Shown here: piece after piece, positions 9,700 through 22,120 of the stretch
Numbering within the stretch: position 1 is the first letter of the stretch
How the letters are laid out: each line of letters starts with the position of its first letter
Source: Theobroma cacao
Lineage: Eukaryota > Streptophyta > Magnoliopsida > Malvales > Malvaceae
Assembly: GCF_000208745.1 (NCBI RefSeq)
Contig: NC_030858.1
Coordinates: 2,569,728-2,633,727 of the forward strand
Direction: 5' to 3'
DNA: 64,000 nucleotides
Made by a program: the position numbers and the translations under genes
The notes under the pieces: generated by a model
What the model was told of the DNA's origin: nothing
The model's input: the letters and a program-made list of their open reading frames with translations, nothing else
The model's database searches: none

Positions 9700-12100
9700 G
9701 CATTTAGATGTATGTAATCGGAGTAATGGCTTTGACCTTCGTGAACAAAGTGCTCTAGCTAGAGAGGAATGAAAGAAATGGAAAATAAAAATGGTCATAT
9801 ATAGTCTCGTAGACCTAGTGTTTGGTTTAATTTTTTTTAATTAATTTATTTTTTTTAAGTAAAAGTTAAATTAAATATGATATTTTAAATTTTTTTTTAA
9901 AAAAGTAAAATTTTTTAAAAATAAAATTAAAAAAAGCTTAAAAGAAGAGTTTTTTTTTTAATATAAGAAATTTTTATTTTTATTTTAAAAATATCTTTAT
10001 TTATTAAAAATAATTACAATAATAACTTCTATGAAAATAAGAGAGAAAAGGATTTGTCTAGTACAGCTGGAAGTTGAAGAAATATAGAAGAAGAGAAAGT
10101 AGTGGTAGCAAGTGAAGTATAACAATGATTTCAACACTTCAAGACATGGGGACTACGGTAAGGGTATGGAACAGGAGGAAAGGAGCCAAGTCAAGAAGTC
10201 TGTCAGATTAGATACTGACTGTAAAATCTGAAATGGATGGTAAATCATATAGGATGAAGAATGACTGGGGTAATAGAATCATTCTTAACATTCAGCTGAT
10301 GTTACATCGAGGATGTTGAATGTGAAGGCAGATTTCACACAGATAAGAAAGTATGTCTTAGAGACTTTGCAAGTCATGCAAGCCGTGGAAAGATGAAGGG
10401 AAGCTTTTGATGCCAGTTTAATGAGTTAAATCATCTTCGCTTCTATTAACACATTCGATCTTGTTTTGTGATCTGATGCAAAGTCATGGAAGCTTGCTTG
10501 AACTCTGAATTAAATGATTCCGAAGTCTTTCATCCTTTGGGCCGCAGACGAAATGGTCATTTCGTGCTTTCTTTCTTTTCATCCACCTTTTCGTTTTGTT
10601 TTGCGAGCCGTTTAAAGTGGAACGTAGGTCCTGTCCGTGTTGGTGGTCTTCGTTTTTTTGCCTGGCATATTGAATGGCGGTTGCCATAATTTTTTTTTAT
10701 TGGTGGGAGAGCCGACCAATTGTTTACGAGGCAGATGGCAGAAAAGTTCACAAATTGGGGGGAAAAAAAATCAACTGTGTAACAGGGAATGAAAGTGTCG
10801 CTGAAACCCTCTGTGATGTTGCTCGAGCCCTTTTCTCAACAAATCTCTGAATCTCGAGTACAAACGTGGAATTAGAGTATTTTTAAGAGAGGTTAAATAA
10901 AAAAATTAATAAATTAAAAAGAATTTTATATATAATTTAATTATTATTTATTTAAAAAATTAAATAAAATTTAAAAATATAAAAAATATACATTAATAAT
11001 AATGATGATGTCATTTATATATATATATATATATGATTAAATGAATTATAAAAATAATTTTTCTCATTCTTTGAGTACTAGAGTTCAAAAAAAATACAAA
11101 TTTTCAAACTAAAATGAATTATCTTTTTACTTTTTGTGTCTTTAACTCTTTTTTTATTTTTTATTTACTTTTTAAATTATTAATTAATATATTAAGTTAT
11201 TGAATTGAACTATTGAGATTTAATACTTAATGAGTTTGGATTAGTAGATTCACTTTTATTTTTTAAAATTTGCNATATGCTAATCATAATGATTCTAATT
11301 TTATCAAACAATTTGTAGAATAAAACAAATATAAAAAATTATTTTGAGAGTTATTATAAATAAATATAATAAATAAAATTATATTAAAAGAAATACAATT
11401 ATTTCATTCTATCAATTTATATGTATATCCTTACTGCTTAAAGTTTGCAACATACATATTAGAATGCATTGGTTATTTTAAATAAAAAATAATATATTGA
11501 TAAAATTATAAAAAAATAGTGTAACCTTGTAACTTATATTTGAGAGTTATATAATAAATTATTTATTTTTAAAGATTAAAATTATAAAAAATAAAATTCA
11601 CTAACAGAAAAACAAAAAAAGTAAAAGATAAAATCCATATATGACTTAATAAAAAATAAAAAATATATAATTGATGGTTTGTAGAAATTTGTAAAAAGAA
11701 ATCTATAGATATTTAGAATATATAAATAAATAGAATAAAAATAAACTTAAAAAAAAACTTTAAAATTGAATCAAATATATAAAATTATTTTATTATTTAT
11801 ATTAATTATTAAATAATATATCATTTTGAGAAGATCATTAAAAAAATTTATATAGTATGTAAAAAGATTTTAAAATTTTAGAGGGCATGATCCCGCAAGA
11901 AGGCTCCGCCCCTGCTTGAGCAGTGACCCAGTCACCATTCCAGGTAGTATTTTTTACGATGGATGGTGATGGCATCTATTTTATTCTCTTTCCATCTCCT
12001 GGGTTCACTCTGTGCGGACGTTTATGGAAACCTGATAATGAATTACGTTACCGATTATGGATTAAAACTTGGAAAGCAGGACTGAGTACTGACGCAATCA
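9700..12100. other. AT-rich intergenic DNA with possible TE remnants
   Basis: About 9820-10020 and 10880-11880 are extremely AT-rich, with an (AT)n run at 11015-11034. Around 11880-11915 a sequence with GGCTCCGCCCCTG resembles the end of a common plant repeat. Frames at 10484-10751 and 11923-12165 have no recognised domain. No gene annotated. Confidence 0.4.
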
Positions 12101-12760
12101 CAAAATTCACAGTCTGGATTATGCATGTGTCAATAGATATGATCATAAGTGAAAGTGAGATATGACCCAGCATTGCTCACCCGTCACCTCTGAAATCACT
12201 TCAGGACATAATCTTCAAGCACAACAGGTGCAACAATTTCGTTGTTCGCGCATCCCCTGTATTGCTTACTGGGGTCTACCATCTACCCCAAAGACTGCTT
12301 ACTCCCCTCTGGATGGTGGGTAATAGCATATGCCAAAACGGCAATTACCAATTTGCTATCAGCTAAAGCTTGCAAAAAAGATGACAGAGACAAAGGTTAT
12401 TGCCACCTTTGTCTTGATCGGAAACCAGTGACATGGAGAGGGCCCCTTTGAGATTTTCACCAGTAAGCAGAAGTTAAAACATTCTATCCATTTGTTTCTA
12501 AAACTTAGGAACTTTTGTCTTATCCATTCAACACATATGGGAAAAGATTCATACAATCAGATACACACACTTACATCTGATGCATATACTTAAATTAAGC
12601 AGTCTGGTACAGAGTTGCTCCTAAATAATTTTTACACACAAGCAATCACATTAACTATCATATAAATGCAGCGTTTGGACAATCTGTATGATAGGAAACC
12701 ACATTGTGGAGTACAACATAATCCAAGGTTTGGCCTTTAATATTGCCTATTCTGCTGTAT
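12101..12760 (-). other. 3' flank and probable 3' UTR of the VPE gene
   Basis: Sequence downstream of the VPE stop codon on the minus strand, of more balanced composition than the DNA to its left. It probably contains the 3' UTR. No other gene seen. Confidence 0.4.
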
Positions 12761-15700
12761 TTATGCACTGAACCCTTTCTGAACAGAGCTCCAATGACCA
12801 GAAGGAATGCTGACACAAGCTTGAGCTGATGCCTCAGCCATCTGCTCTGTCTGAATTCCAGCATTGCAGATGTTTGCAAGGGAACGCATGTGTTTCATCC
12901 CATACTGGGCTAGCGATCCACAGTGTGTCTCAAAAGTTCTCACCTGTGTAGATGAACAGAGCATCTTCTTAAGTAGCAAGACAAAACAAAGCAATGAAAG
13001 AGAGGCCAAGAATCAAGAGTATTACCATTTTCTTAAGGCATTTCCAGTCATCAACAAGAGGTTGCCCAGCTGGCCGAACAGTCTTCATAACTTCTGGGCC
13101 TTTTTCAATTCCAAATAAGAGCTTGCCAATGAGTTTCATACTGTTATCTATATGCATTCTATGAGACATAGCTTCAACAAACTGCTTTTGGGCTTCAAGC
13201 TTCCTAACAGAGCCATCAGGTGCCTTGCGATACTGCAAAGTAAATAGGGAGAAAGCTCGAGTGAGATGGGCTCTAGCACTAGCACGGTGGGTGCTTTCAT
13301 ACATATATGAAGTGTCACTATCAAGTAATTGACAACTTACATTCATTTAAAATAACAGCATTATAGAGAAAGAAAAACCTATAATTATTGACACCAAAGC
13401 ATCGATTCCGAAGTCCCTCATATACTTTCTACAGTTGCAACCATCTTGTGTTTTTCTTCAAAGTATTTACACAAACATAACTCCAGGCTCCTGCCTTTTT
13501 GCACCCCATAAGATTTGTAGGATGTCCATCTAAATATTCAATCTAAGAAGAAGTCCCGTTCTTTATACTTTCAGTATTCCAATTACTCTACTCATTGGAT
13601 TTCCTCCTCACAGCTTTAGGTATTACTAGAACATGGTAAGGAAATGCTTCCATAAAACACCAAATAGCACAATATCTTATTTACAACACCCATTAAATGA
13701 GTTCAGATAATAGTGTCATCTCCCAATTACAGATTGTATAGTTAGTTATACCAACGCCCAGGAACAGATAGCTAACTTTTAACTACCAAATTAATGCCCA
13801 TTTCTGAATGTCTCATATATGCACTGATGCCTCATTCTATTAAAAGAATTGATGCGAAAAAGCAAATTCTTGAGTTTAATATATACTGTGTAATTTAAAA
13901 GAAATAAGACACAAACCTTATCCCAGAAATGGACAAGATCAGCATCACGCTGGTTGACAGCTTTTGTAGGCGGCTGCAGGGAGTTCTCATCAACAAATGT
14001 GAAGTTATCATTTGCAGGATTTGTACCCAAGTACACAAAGACAATGTCCTTGCTAAGCCCTATATCACCATATTGCATGACATGAGAGCCATATGCAGAA
14101 TTACCATTTATCGTCCTCCTTTTCACCTGCAAAAGCCAGCAAAATGAAATTGCATATCAGATCTAAACAGCAAACTAGAAGGTTTTTGGAACATTATAGT
14201 AATGAATAAATGAGCACTTGAATCTGATGTCAGAGTAATTTAGACCATTGTCTGGATATAGTTTCGTACTTCTTAGATCTCGATGGTAATAAATAACTAC
14301 TATAGGCAAAATGTAATTGAAGTTTTCCATTTTTCCCAGAAAGGAAAGGAAAAGGTTCAGGAAAATATGCTTTTTAAAAACCTTACCAGTTCATACTGCT
14401 GGTGCAAAGTCTCTGTCTGCAAATTATGTATGTCACTGCTCACAGAAACATAATATTAAAATTCACAGCAAGAGAGGTAATTCGACAAAACGAAAAGTTT
14501 ATAAGCTGATTCAGCTTGAAAAATCTCTTAAATTAGTCCAGATCATTACTAAGAGAATTAAAATTGCATGTGTATCACCCACATCACCTCTGATTTAGTT
14601 ATATGATTAGCATGCTTTAATCCATACCTATCCTCCATCCAAGCAACACTGTACAAGTCTCCCAAGCAGGTTTCATACTCTGGGGGAGGACTTGGGTACT
14701 CTCCAGGACAATAGGTCCCCCAACTACTCTCTTCTGCGTTTGATGCTGTGGTCGCATAGATATTCAAACCCTCAGGAAGAAGACCCTCGAAGATACTTCC
14801 TGACTCACAAGCTTCAAGATAGAATACCTACAAAGTTACATGTAAACCAGAAATTAAAATGCCACTAAAGAGATGGAGAACGCATCCAGAAATAAAAAGT
14901 TAAAACAACAGTTTACCAAGCTTTTATAGGTCCCTGAAGCATGCTTTTTCTTGAAAACTTCAATCAGGTCATCAGCATAAAGATAAGGAAAGGTAGGCAT
15001 CCCTGGATTAACAACAAATGAATCATTAGCAGCTTCATAAACTAGTATTAAGTTTCAAGCTGAAACCATACTAGACTCAACTATAAGCAATTAAGTTAAG
15101 GTGCAAGGTACTCTGAAAGCCATAAGACATAAGTGCTAATAAGATACTACTAACCAAGCACTCCAGGACCCCCATGGTCAGTGTAGTATATGAAGATATG
15201 ATCATTGGGGCCACTATCCACAACCTTTCCGCTACCCCCGGTCAGAGCAGTTTTGTTCCCGAGGATGGCAGCCAAGAGGTTGTTAACCGTAACATCTTCT
15301 CCAGTATAATCCTGCACCAATTAGGGAACGGTGAGAATCAGAAATTGTACAATCAACAATTTTTCTCTCGAAAACAGTAACCAGGAAAAAAAACGAACAG
15401 ACCTTTGGAACTCCCTCATAAACATCATCGCCATGAGGACTGTTAATGATGATTCCAGGCCTGGGGTTTTCTTCATTGAAAGCAATGTCATCATACATGA
15501 AGACAATGATATTTTCGTCTTTGAGACCACCCTTTTTTAGGAGTTGATAAGCATGACAAACATCAGCCTGAAACAAATATAAATATCCTTAGCAAAAAGT
15601 AAGACCCGTCAATCGATTATCAATCAACTAATAAATTCAGCATAAAATCTGAAAAAAAAAACTTAACACTCTTTTGAAGTGAAGTGGACATTAAAAAATG

Positions 15701-15971
15701 ATCACAAAACTTTTAAAAGATCATGCCAAACACGAAATTTAGAAATTGGGGAAGACTTTATGACCTGGTGCCTGTAGTTCCAGTAGCCATTAGATCCAGC
15801 AATCAGGACCGCCCATCTCGTGCCCTCGACTTCATCATCGTTGCTCCCACGGAAGAACTTAGAAGCTTCCGATGGTAACCGAAGGACGTCTCCGGTGATA
15901 TCTCTACCGGCAGAGACGATTCCAGTCAGAGACAATAGGAGAAGAATCACACCGGACACGAGACGGGTCAT
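12761..15971 (-). CDS. VPE: Vacuolar processing enzyme (legumain, C13 cysteine protease)
   Basis: Asparaginyl endopeptidase that matures vacuolar proteins and has caspase-1-like activity in plant cell death. Nine exons: 15971-15765, 15567-15403, 15311-15155, 15002-14917, 14827-14628, 14435-14387, 14126-13917, 13232-13026, 12943-12761. They join in phase to 487 residues, normal for the family. The N-terminus is a hydrophobic signal peptide (about residues 1-21), followed by [20 protein letters not shown]. The catalytic dyad is visible: His170 in TDHGGPG and Cys212 in EACESGS. The C-terminal legumain stabilisation region ends in KGFSA. All key residues are present, so it should be active after self-processing in the acidic vacuole. 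It resembles vegetative alpha/gamma-type VPEs; the subtype is not certain. A TATA-like TATATCTT lies about 80 bases upstream. Confidence 0.95.
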
Positions 15972-16330
15972 GATTTGGCCAACCTTTAATCAATTGGAAT
16001 TAGGAAAGAAAACTGATTTTGATGATTATGCAAAAATTCAAGGCTTTGCAGCTAAGATATAAGTAGAAATTTTGAATATAGTGATTCTATGTGGAGGGCC
16101 CCAGAGAAATGTATTTCATGACCTTTTTTATTGTAACGTGTGATTGCATCTGTGGCCGTCGACGATGGGACCCGTTTCTAATCGACGGCTTTGATGAGAG
16201 TGAGGAAAAAATGGGGTAGGAGAGAAGTTGAATTTCGTGGGCTCTGTGGGGGCCACGGAGTCGACCATTTTATTACGTAATTGTGTCCTATTGGCTGGTT
16301 ATTCCCGGAGAAAGAAAACTCAAAAACTCC
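15972..16330 (-). promoter_or_regulatory. VPE promoter region
   Basis: Upstream of the VPE start on the minus strand. A TTATATCTTAG element (about 16049-16060) is a plausible TATA box. The DNA is more GC-balanced than its surroundings. Exact start site unknown. Confidence 0.4.
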
Positions 16331-16379
16331 AATTTTCTTGCCAAAAGGATTAAGGATTTTTGTTAATAATAGTTGTAAA

Positions 16380-16860
16380 TTATAGTTAATTTAATTTTTA
16401 TATTTTTTTCAAATAATTTTTTATAAAGAAAATAATTAAATTATTATTAATTAAAATATCATGTATTATTTTATATTCACATGATATTAATATATAAAAA
16501 TGTTATCATATAAAATTATATCATATAGTTATGTTATCATATAATATTATCATATCACATATTATTTATTATAACATATTTATATACTATGTCAATGTTA
16601 TGTGATTTTGCAATACAAGTGATTTTTTAATTAATATCAATTAATCAATTATTAATTATAATAATTTATTTAATTTAAAATAAAAATATAATAATTTGAT
16701 TAAATATAATAAAATAATACAAATTTGTTAAAATATTTTTGAATAATTAAGTGACATTTTTATATATTATATCAAATATATTTGTATTAAATATTATAAT
16801 TTATATTAATAAAATTAAATTATTTTTGTTACTTAATATTTAAATGGTAGTTTTAGGACA
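16380..16860. repeat. AT-rich dispersed repeat, copy A
   Basis: Shares ordered landmarks with a second copy at about 25050-25430: ATTATTAATTAAAATATCAT, an ACATGATATTAATAT-like stretch, ATGTCAATGTTATGT, TTAATCAATTATTAATTATA and TTTGATTAAATATAA. The TAATTGATTAAT-type and TTAATCAATTATTAAT stretches are partly inverted, giving a fold-back (MITE-like) character. No coding capacity. Confidence 0.6.
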
Positions 16861-18002
16861 ATAGTAAACAAAATCCAAATAATTAGGACTCTTTTTTAGA
16901 TTATTTTAAGTCACTACTTATTCGGTTCTCCTTTTGCTTATCCCCATCGGGGAATCTCTCCCCCCCTTATCTTGAAACGAAGGCATGGACTTGAATCTTT
17001 GGGAATCAATTAATAGTGACATAAAGTAGGAATCCGTGCCGTACACTCTTCCTCCACTAGGGTTCATTTCTCTTGCACATGGAGGATTGATTTAGACAGC
17101 CCCCTTGTATTTATTATTGAATTATATCGGTACAAAGCCCATGCAGAGCTAATCAGAGTGTTAGTGATGGATCGTTTCATGAATGATGATGGTTAAGTAT
17201 ACGTTTTATTTGAGTAATATATAATTCAAAGCCAATTACCAACGGCTGTCATTGTCGCCAAACTTCATTGCTTTTGTTTTCGAAGCCATTATTATACCTT
17301 CTTTTTTTGGGGTGGGGGTGGGAATGAAAGCCATTATCATACTTTAATATCAGACATGGGTGAAGTTCCAAGTCGGGCCAAGGGGTAGTTTCGTTGATGA
17401 TAATTCCAAATCAAGGTTCATTTTCATGGCTAGCTAGCACTTGATTGCACAAAAGGATCATGTTATCCGTTACGGAGTAGCAATTGGTGTAGTACAGTGT
17501 CAGCTTCCAAGGATTTGCAATGGGTATAAATCGATATGAATTGTACTCGTAAGATTGATTCTTAAAGAAATAAAGATAAGAATAACGTGGCCGCGACACG
17601 CTTTATTTTCTAAAGAAAGGAAAAGAATTTGTTGGGAGTAAAATAATGTTTGGAGGGCTACTCCATCGCTATTTACGCAATAACATAATGTCAAATTTGT
17701 GGAAAAATGCGGGTATTACTATTATTTGCATGATGCAAGTTCGATGAGTAAAGAATTCCTCTCTATGGTGTCTTGTGTGCACAATATTAATATATTATTA
17801 TTGTTATAAAATATAATTTGAAAAAATAATTATAAGAGAAAAAATTAATAAAATAAAAAATTTAGAAATAAAGTGAGGAGTCTATTTATAAGTTAATAAC
17901 TTTTTAAATTAATTCAATTTATATCTAAATCTAGATATATATAGTCAAATTTAAATATTTAAATTGGATTATACTTATTATGAAAGTTTGATACTGTTTA
18001 AC
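16861..18002. other. Intergenic, no gene seen
   Basis: Balanced at first (16920-17780), then AT-rich. The short frames at 17411-17694 (minus) have no domain. Confidence 0.45.
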
Positions 18003-18092
18003 TTTTTTTTTTTATAATTAAGAAAGGGAATTCGAACCTTACTCTTTAAGCAGGAAAATTATACACTAACCAGATAAATACTCAGGTGCCAT
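18003..18092 (-). mobile_element. tRNA-derived SINE (short)
   Basis: Read on the minus strand from 18092: an A-box-like TATCTGGTTAGTGTAT, then a perfect B-box GGTTCGAATTCC (18038-18027), then a run of A (T on plus, 18003-18013). The spacing fits an RNA polymerase III promoter and the A-tail marks retroposition. It does not fold as a complete tRNA. Target-site duplications are not clear. Confidence 0.65.
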
Positions 18093-18604
18093 AACTTGAT
18101 TTAGACTTATTGGATTATAAGATAATGGATATTTATATATATATATTTTATAACAATTACTCAATTATAAATTATTTTAATTTTTTAAATAATTTTTTTA
18201 AAATTTATAAATATTTATTTTAAAAAAGTTTTTAACTTTTAAATTTATTAATTAAATAATATTGACAAAATATCAAGTAGGAACTTTATAAAAAAAATGG
18301 ACTTATAAACATAGCCCAAGCGTGGCCCAGAGCCTTTTTCTCATATTTTATTCATTTGGGCTAAATCGACATTATTCCGACAAAAGAATGGTCCTTAGTT
18401 GAACTAATTACGCTTGCCCGGTTAATGCCCCCGAATGACAAAATCTATCCATCCAGCCCAATATAACCGCCTCTTGAGCTCTCTCGCCACAGAGCAAAAC
18501 TCAAACGACCACACCATCACTGAAAGCTCGCCGACGAGCTTTTGATTTTACATTTAAAGGTTTATGAAGTAAGGTTTTGGGATTTGTTTCTTTAGATTTT
18601 TTTG
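18093..18604 (+). promoter_or_regulatory. Upstream region of the PHAX-domain gene
   Basis: AT-rich DNA, then a less AT-rich promoter-like part (about 18310-18604) before the start codon. No clear TATA box. No other gene seen. Confidence 0.35.
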
Positions 18605-21263
18605 ATGGAGGAAGGAGAGAGCATATTGGAAGCGATTTACGAAGAGGACGGTTTAGGGGATGGCGAAGATGTTGAGATGCTTGATGTAGAAGAAGGAGAG
18701 CTCGTGGATAATAACTCGGGAAATTATCGGGAAAAAGGCGGCGTTGCAGATGCAAACATTGAAAGCGAAGGGTCCCAAAGTAAAAACAAAAAGCGCAGAG
18801 CAAATAAGAAGAAGAACAGGAAAAAGAAGGGTGGTTCGGGGCCTAAAGCTTTTGATATAAACAGGTAATATCTGTGAAGATTAATTTTTCATTGCATCAA
18901 TAAATAAACTAAATAAACAGAATATATATTTGGGTAAGTTTGGTTTTTGAGAAGTTGTTAAATATGGGGATTTGCAGGTTTGTGTTGGATACTTGTAGAC
19001 GGTTAAAAGAGAGGAAGTCGTATATGGTATACACTGCTGTGGGATGTTTGGGGGTTTCTGCATTAAGTGATCTTGTTAGAGAGGTATTTTTGATTTTATC
19101 CCTTTCAAGCTATTTATTTATTTTATTTAATTTTTTGTGTGCTTAATGTATAATTCAATGTTGGCTTCACCATAAATAAATTGTTTAATTTATAAAAATT
19201 ACTAGTGAAAATTTATATGTGCTTTGAAGTTCTGAGATGTTTGAAACTTGTTGAGATTATGCTGTTGTTTCTTCAGAAAATCTGTATGAATAATGATAGA
19301 TAATTTGGTTAGGCTGTGTTAATGTTGCCTGTTCTATAATGCTCTGACAAGCTTAGTTGAGTTTGGTTCATGTCACATTCTCTAGTTGGGATTATGGTGC
19401 ATTAGTAACTTCTCTTTCAGAAGTTAATAAGTTTGTGCTTGGTAACATTTCTGCCTTGCACCTTTTTGAGAGCTCCTCAGCTAATTTCGGTCTTGCCTGT
19501 TGCTGTCATCTTTGTGGGTACCTCTAAATTCTGAGTAACCTAAGCTTACCCCTTTTACATTGGCCTCTATTTTTTTCCCAATAAGATCAGTGCTTTTAAA
19601 AATAAATCACTGCCAGTAGTGAACGAGAAAATATTCATTTCGTTGTTAAGGAAAGGTGAGAATGTGGGTTGCACTTCATTTTGAGTCTGCCTAGGCTGCC
19701 GATGCTTGACTACTCTTTTTAAAAACAATTCCACGCTTAACATCTGATGGTCTACAATGTTTTCCCTACCATTGCTGATTTTTTTTACAGATGTCATTTG
19801 CTACTTCAAAACCTGTGCTCTGAGCTGAGATACTTAATAAGTTCCTTTTGATATAGGTTGTTACCAATTTTTCTTTCTTCGACTTGCACAACTCAGCGTT
19901 GATGTAAAATATTTTATCAAGTAGGTTTTCAGATATCAAACAGCCAACTATAAGAATGGATATGTTCAAAATAAAAGACAGCCCTTCATGTCTAATTATC
20001 CAGATGGTAGGATCATGAGAAAATATTGAAGCTTCATGTCTAATTCATTTTTCCATGCCACATAAGAAGTGATATGTTAAAAGTCTTCGCCTTGGCTATT
20101 ATTGCTTGACCTGTATACGAGGAATAATTGGTAGAAATTCTTGAGTTGTTCTTCGTTTTGTCCTTTTACATCTATGGCAACCCTACGCTTTTTGTTGTAT
20201 GTTCAGTAATTGCTTAATGTTACAATGATGATTTTTGTAGTTTAAGCTTTGAGCTAACAATATTTTCATATCTGCTACTGTGCTATCCACCCCCTTACTT
20301 TGTTCCTTTTTTTCCTTCATTCTTTTTCTTTCCACACCCAAGATCTTTTGCATTTCCTTTTCCCTGCTATTGTTCCTACTGGGATGTCTATGATGAAACA
20401 TAAAATTCTCAGGTGGATGCAATTCAATCTTGTGGAGGTCAGATGACTGCTGATGGAAGACGTTGTCGGACAGGTGGTGGGATATTATGGAATATCATAA
20501 AAGCACGGGAACCGGCTGCTTATTGTGAGATAATGAAAAAAGCCAAGGACTTTGAGGTTCGTACTTATGGGCACATAAAGTGCTATTCTTTTCCTTTTGG
20601 TCAGTTGAAAGTATACATGTCTGCATGAGAACTTTCAATGATCACCTATCAATTGGATGTCTAAATAATGTTGTTAGGAGCCAGTTGGTTGGTTCTTCGT
20701 AAGCTCAGCTTATATAGAATCTATTTCTTTGATCAACACTCAATAGTCTGTGACAGTTTTATGTGGCTTGGTAGTTTTGCTTAGAAATCTGATTGCAGTA
20801 GTGATAAGTTCTTTTTTATGTGAGAATTTAGTATGATTCAAGCAACTCTTGTATTTGATGTAATAGTCTTTGAACTGGATTCATGATGCCATTCCAATGC
20901 AATTCATAAGCCTCTTGGTTCTTGTATAATGTTATGGCCCATTCGATTCTTTTTATTCTTCAAATAGTATTCTAAAATATGTGAGTAATGGTATTTATGT
21001 TTTTGCAGAAGCAATTTAAGCAACAAAATGTCAGCCAAGTACTGGCACAGAACAGAGAGAGCTCTTGTCAAGGAACGGCCTGTACACTCACTAATGGAAC
21101 TTCAGCAAGCGTTCCAGAAGATTCTCAACTAATACCTCAAAACCTGAAAGAGCAGTTCAGTGCTGAAGGAACACGCAAATCTGTTCATGAGAGGATTAGG
21201 GTCCCTGTTTCTTATGATGACCTTCTAGGAGAGGAACAAAAAGAAGAGAAATATAATCATTGA
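18605..21263 (+). CDS. PHAX RNA-binding-domain protein
   Basis: Plant homologue of the phosphorylated adaptor for RNA export, which in animals binds capped U snRNA and links it to nuclear export. Four exons (18605-18864, 18978-19083, 20413-20556, 21009-21263) join in phase to 254 residues. An acidic N-terminus (MEEGESILEAIYEEDG) is followed by a strongly basic KKRRANKKKNRKKK stretch near residues 60-75, likely nuclear localisation and RNA contact. The PHAX RNA-binding domain covers about residues 87-170 (FVLDTCRRLKERKSYMVYTA, then GGGILWNIIKAREP). The tail ends near VPVSYDDLLGEEQ, also typical of plant members. The ATG at 18605 is used because an upstream in-frame TTG is not a normal plant start. 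Intron 2 is 1.3 kb and holds nothing recognised. Confidence 0.9.
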
Positions 21264-22120
21264 AAAATTGGAAATTTTGCAAATTTTGCTTGGCATCAAT
21301 TTTGCATGCATAGATTTATTGATACAAGGGATTTTATATTGTTTGGGAGGCTACAGATGAGATCTTTTTCCCCACTTAATGAGAGAATTACCCAGTTCAA
21401 TAGTTGTTCTTGAATCAAAATGCCATTTTAGAAGTAAAAATTTACGATTACTCTTATTCAATATCCTTTTTCTGGGTCATCTTATTGGTACTTGTTTCTC
21501 ATCTTCTCTTTGCTTCAAATGGAGGTCGGATTTAGATTATGGGTCCAGTAGAGAGTTCCATCGGAAGATATTGCTTTGAACTTTAAAATCTGAAACTAAC
21601 CAAATACTGGCTGGGAGGGGATCAGTGGTTTTGAGCGTTGGCTGGTATAAACAGGATGTTTGTGTTGACATTTTCCTAGGTGTTTTACAAGTAAAAGAGG
21701 AAAACATTGATTGATGTCACTCTAAGCTTAGATAGTCTCATGTTTGTGGTATGTCTGTCGATAGTCGCTAAAGCAGTCCATGTCGCTATTAGCCAAACCC
21801 AAAACAAAACGATGAGTACTTTGGATCTTCCATCATTGAAGGAATCTGGTTTTATCATTAAAACCTCTTCTCACCTCCATTCCTGTACCGTACATGACTT
21901 TGAGTCAGCCATTAGTTTTAGATCATTGATCAAATATGAAACTTACTGTTCCATACATTTTGTTTTCTTGGCAAAGTAATGGATACAACGTGGCTACAAT
22001 CGTTAGGACCAAGACCTTAATCTTAGAATAGTTAACGGTGGCTAACAAAGTCACAAGAGTATCTAAAAACTTCTGCGACAAAGGTCATCACAAAATTAAC
22101 AGAGGAGGCCGACCAACTAG
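21264..22120. other. Convergent intergenic region (PHAX and PP2C 3' ends)
   Basis: 857 bases between two genes facing each other; it should hold both 3' UTRs. Frames at 21379-21579 and 21707-21979 have no recognised domain. Confidence 0.5.

Noticed and set aside
10484..10751. Overlapping frames on both strands near 10.5-10.75 kb
   Set aside because: No recognised domain, no splice or promoter support; the more balanced composition alone is not enough to call a gene.
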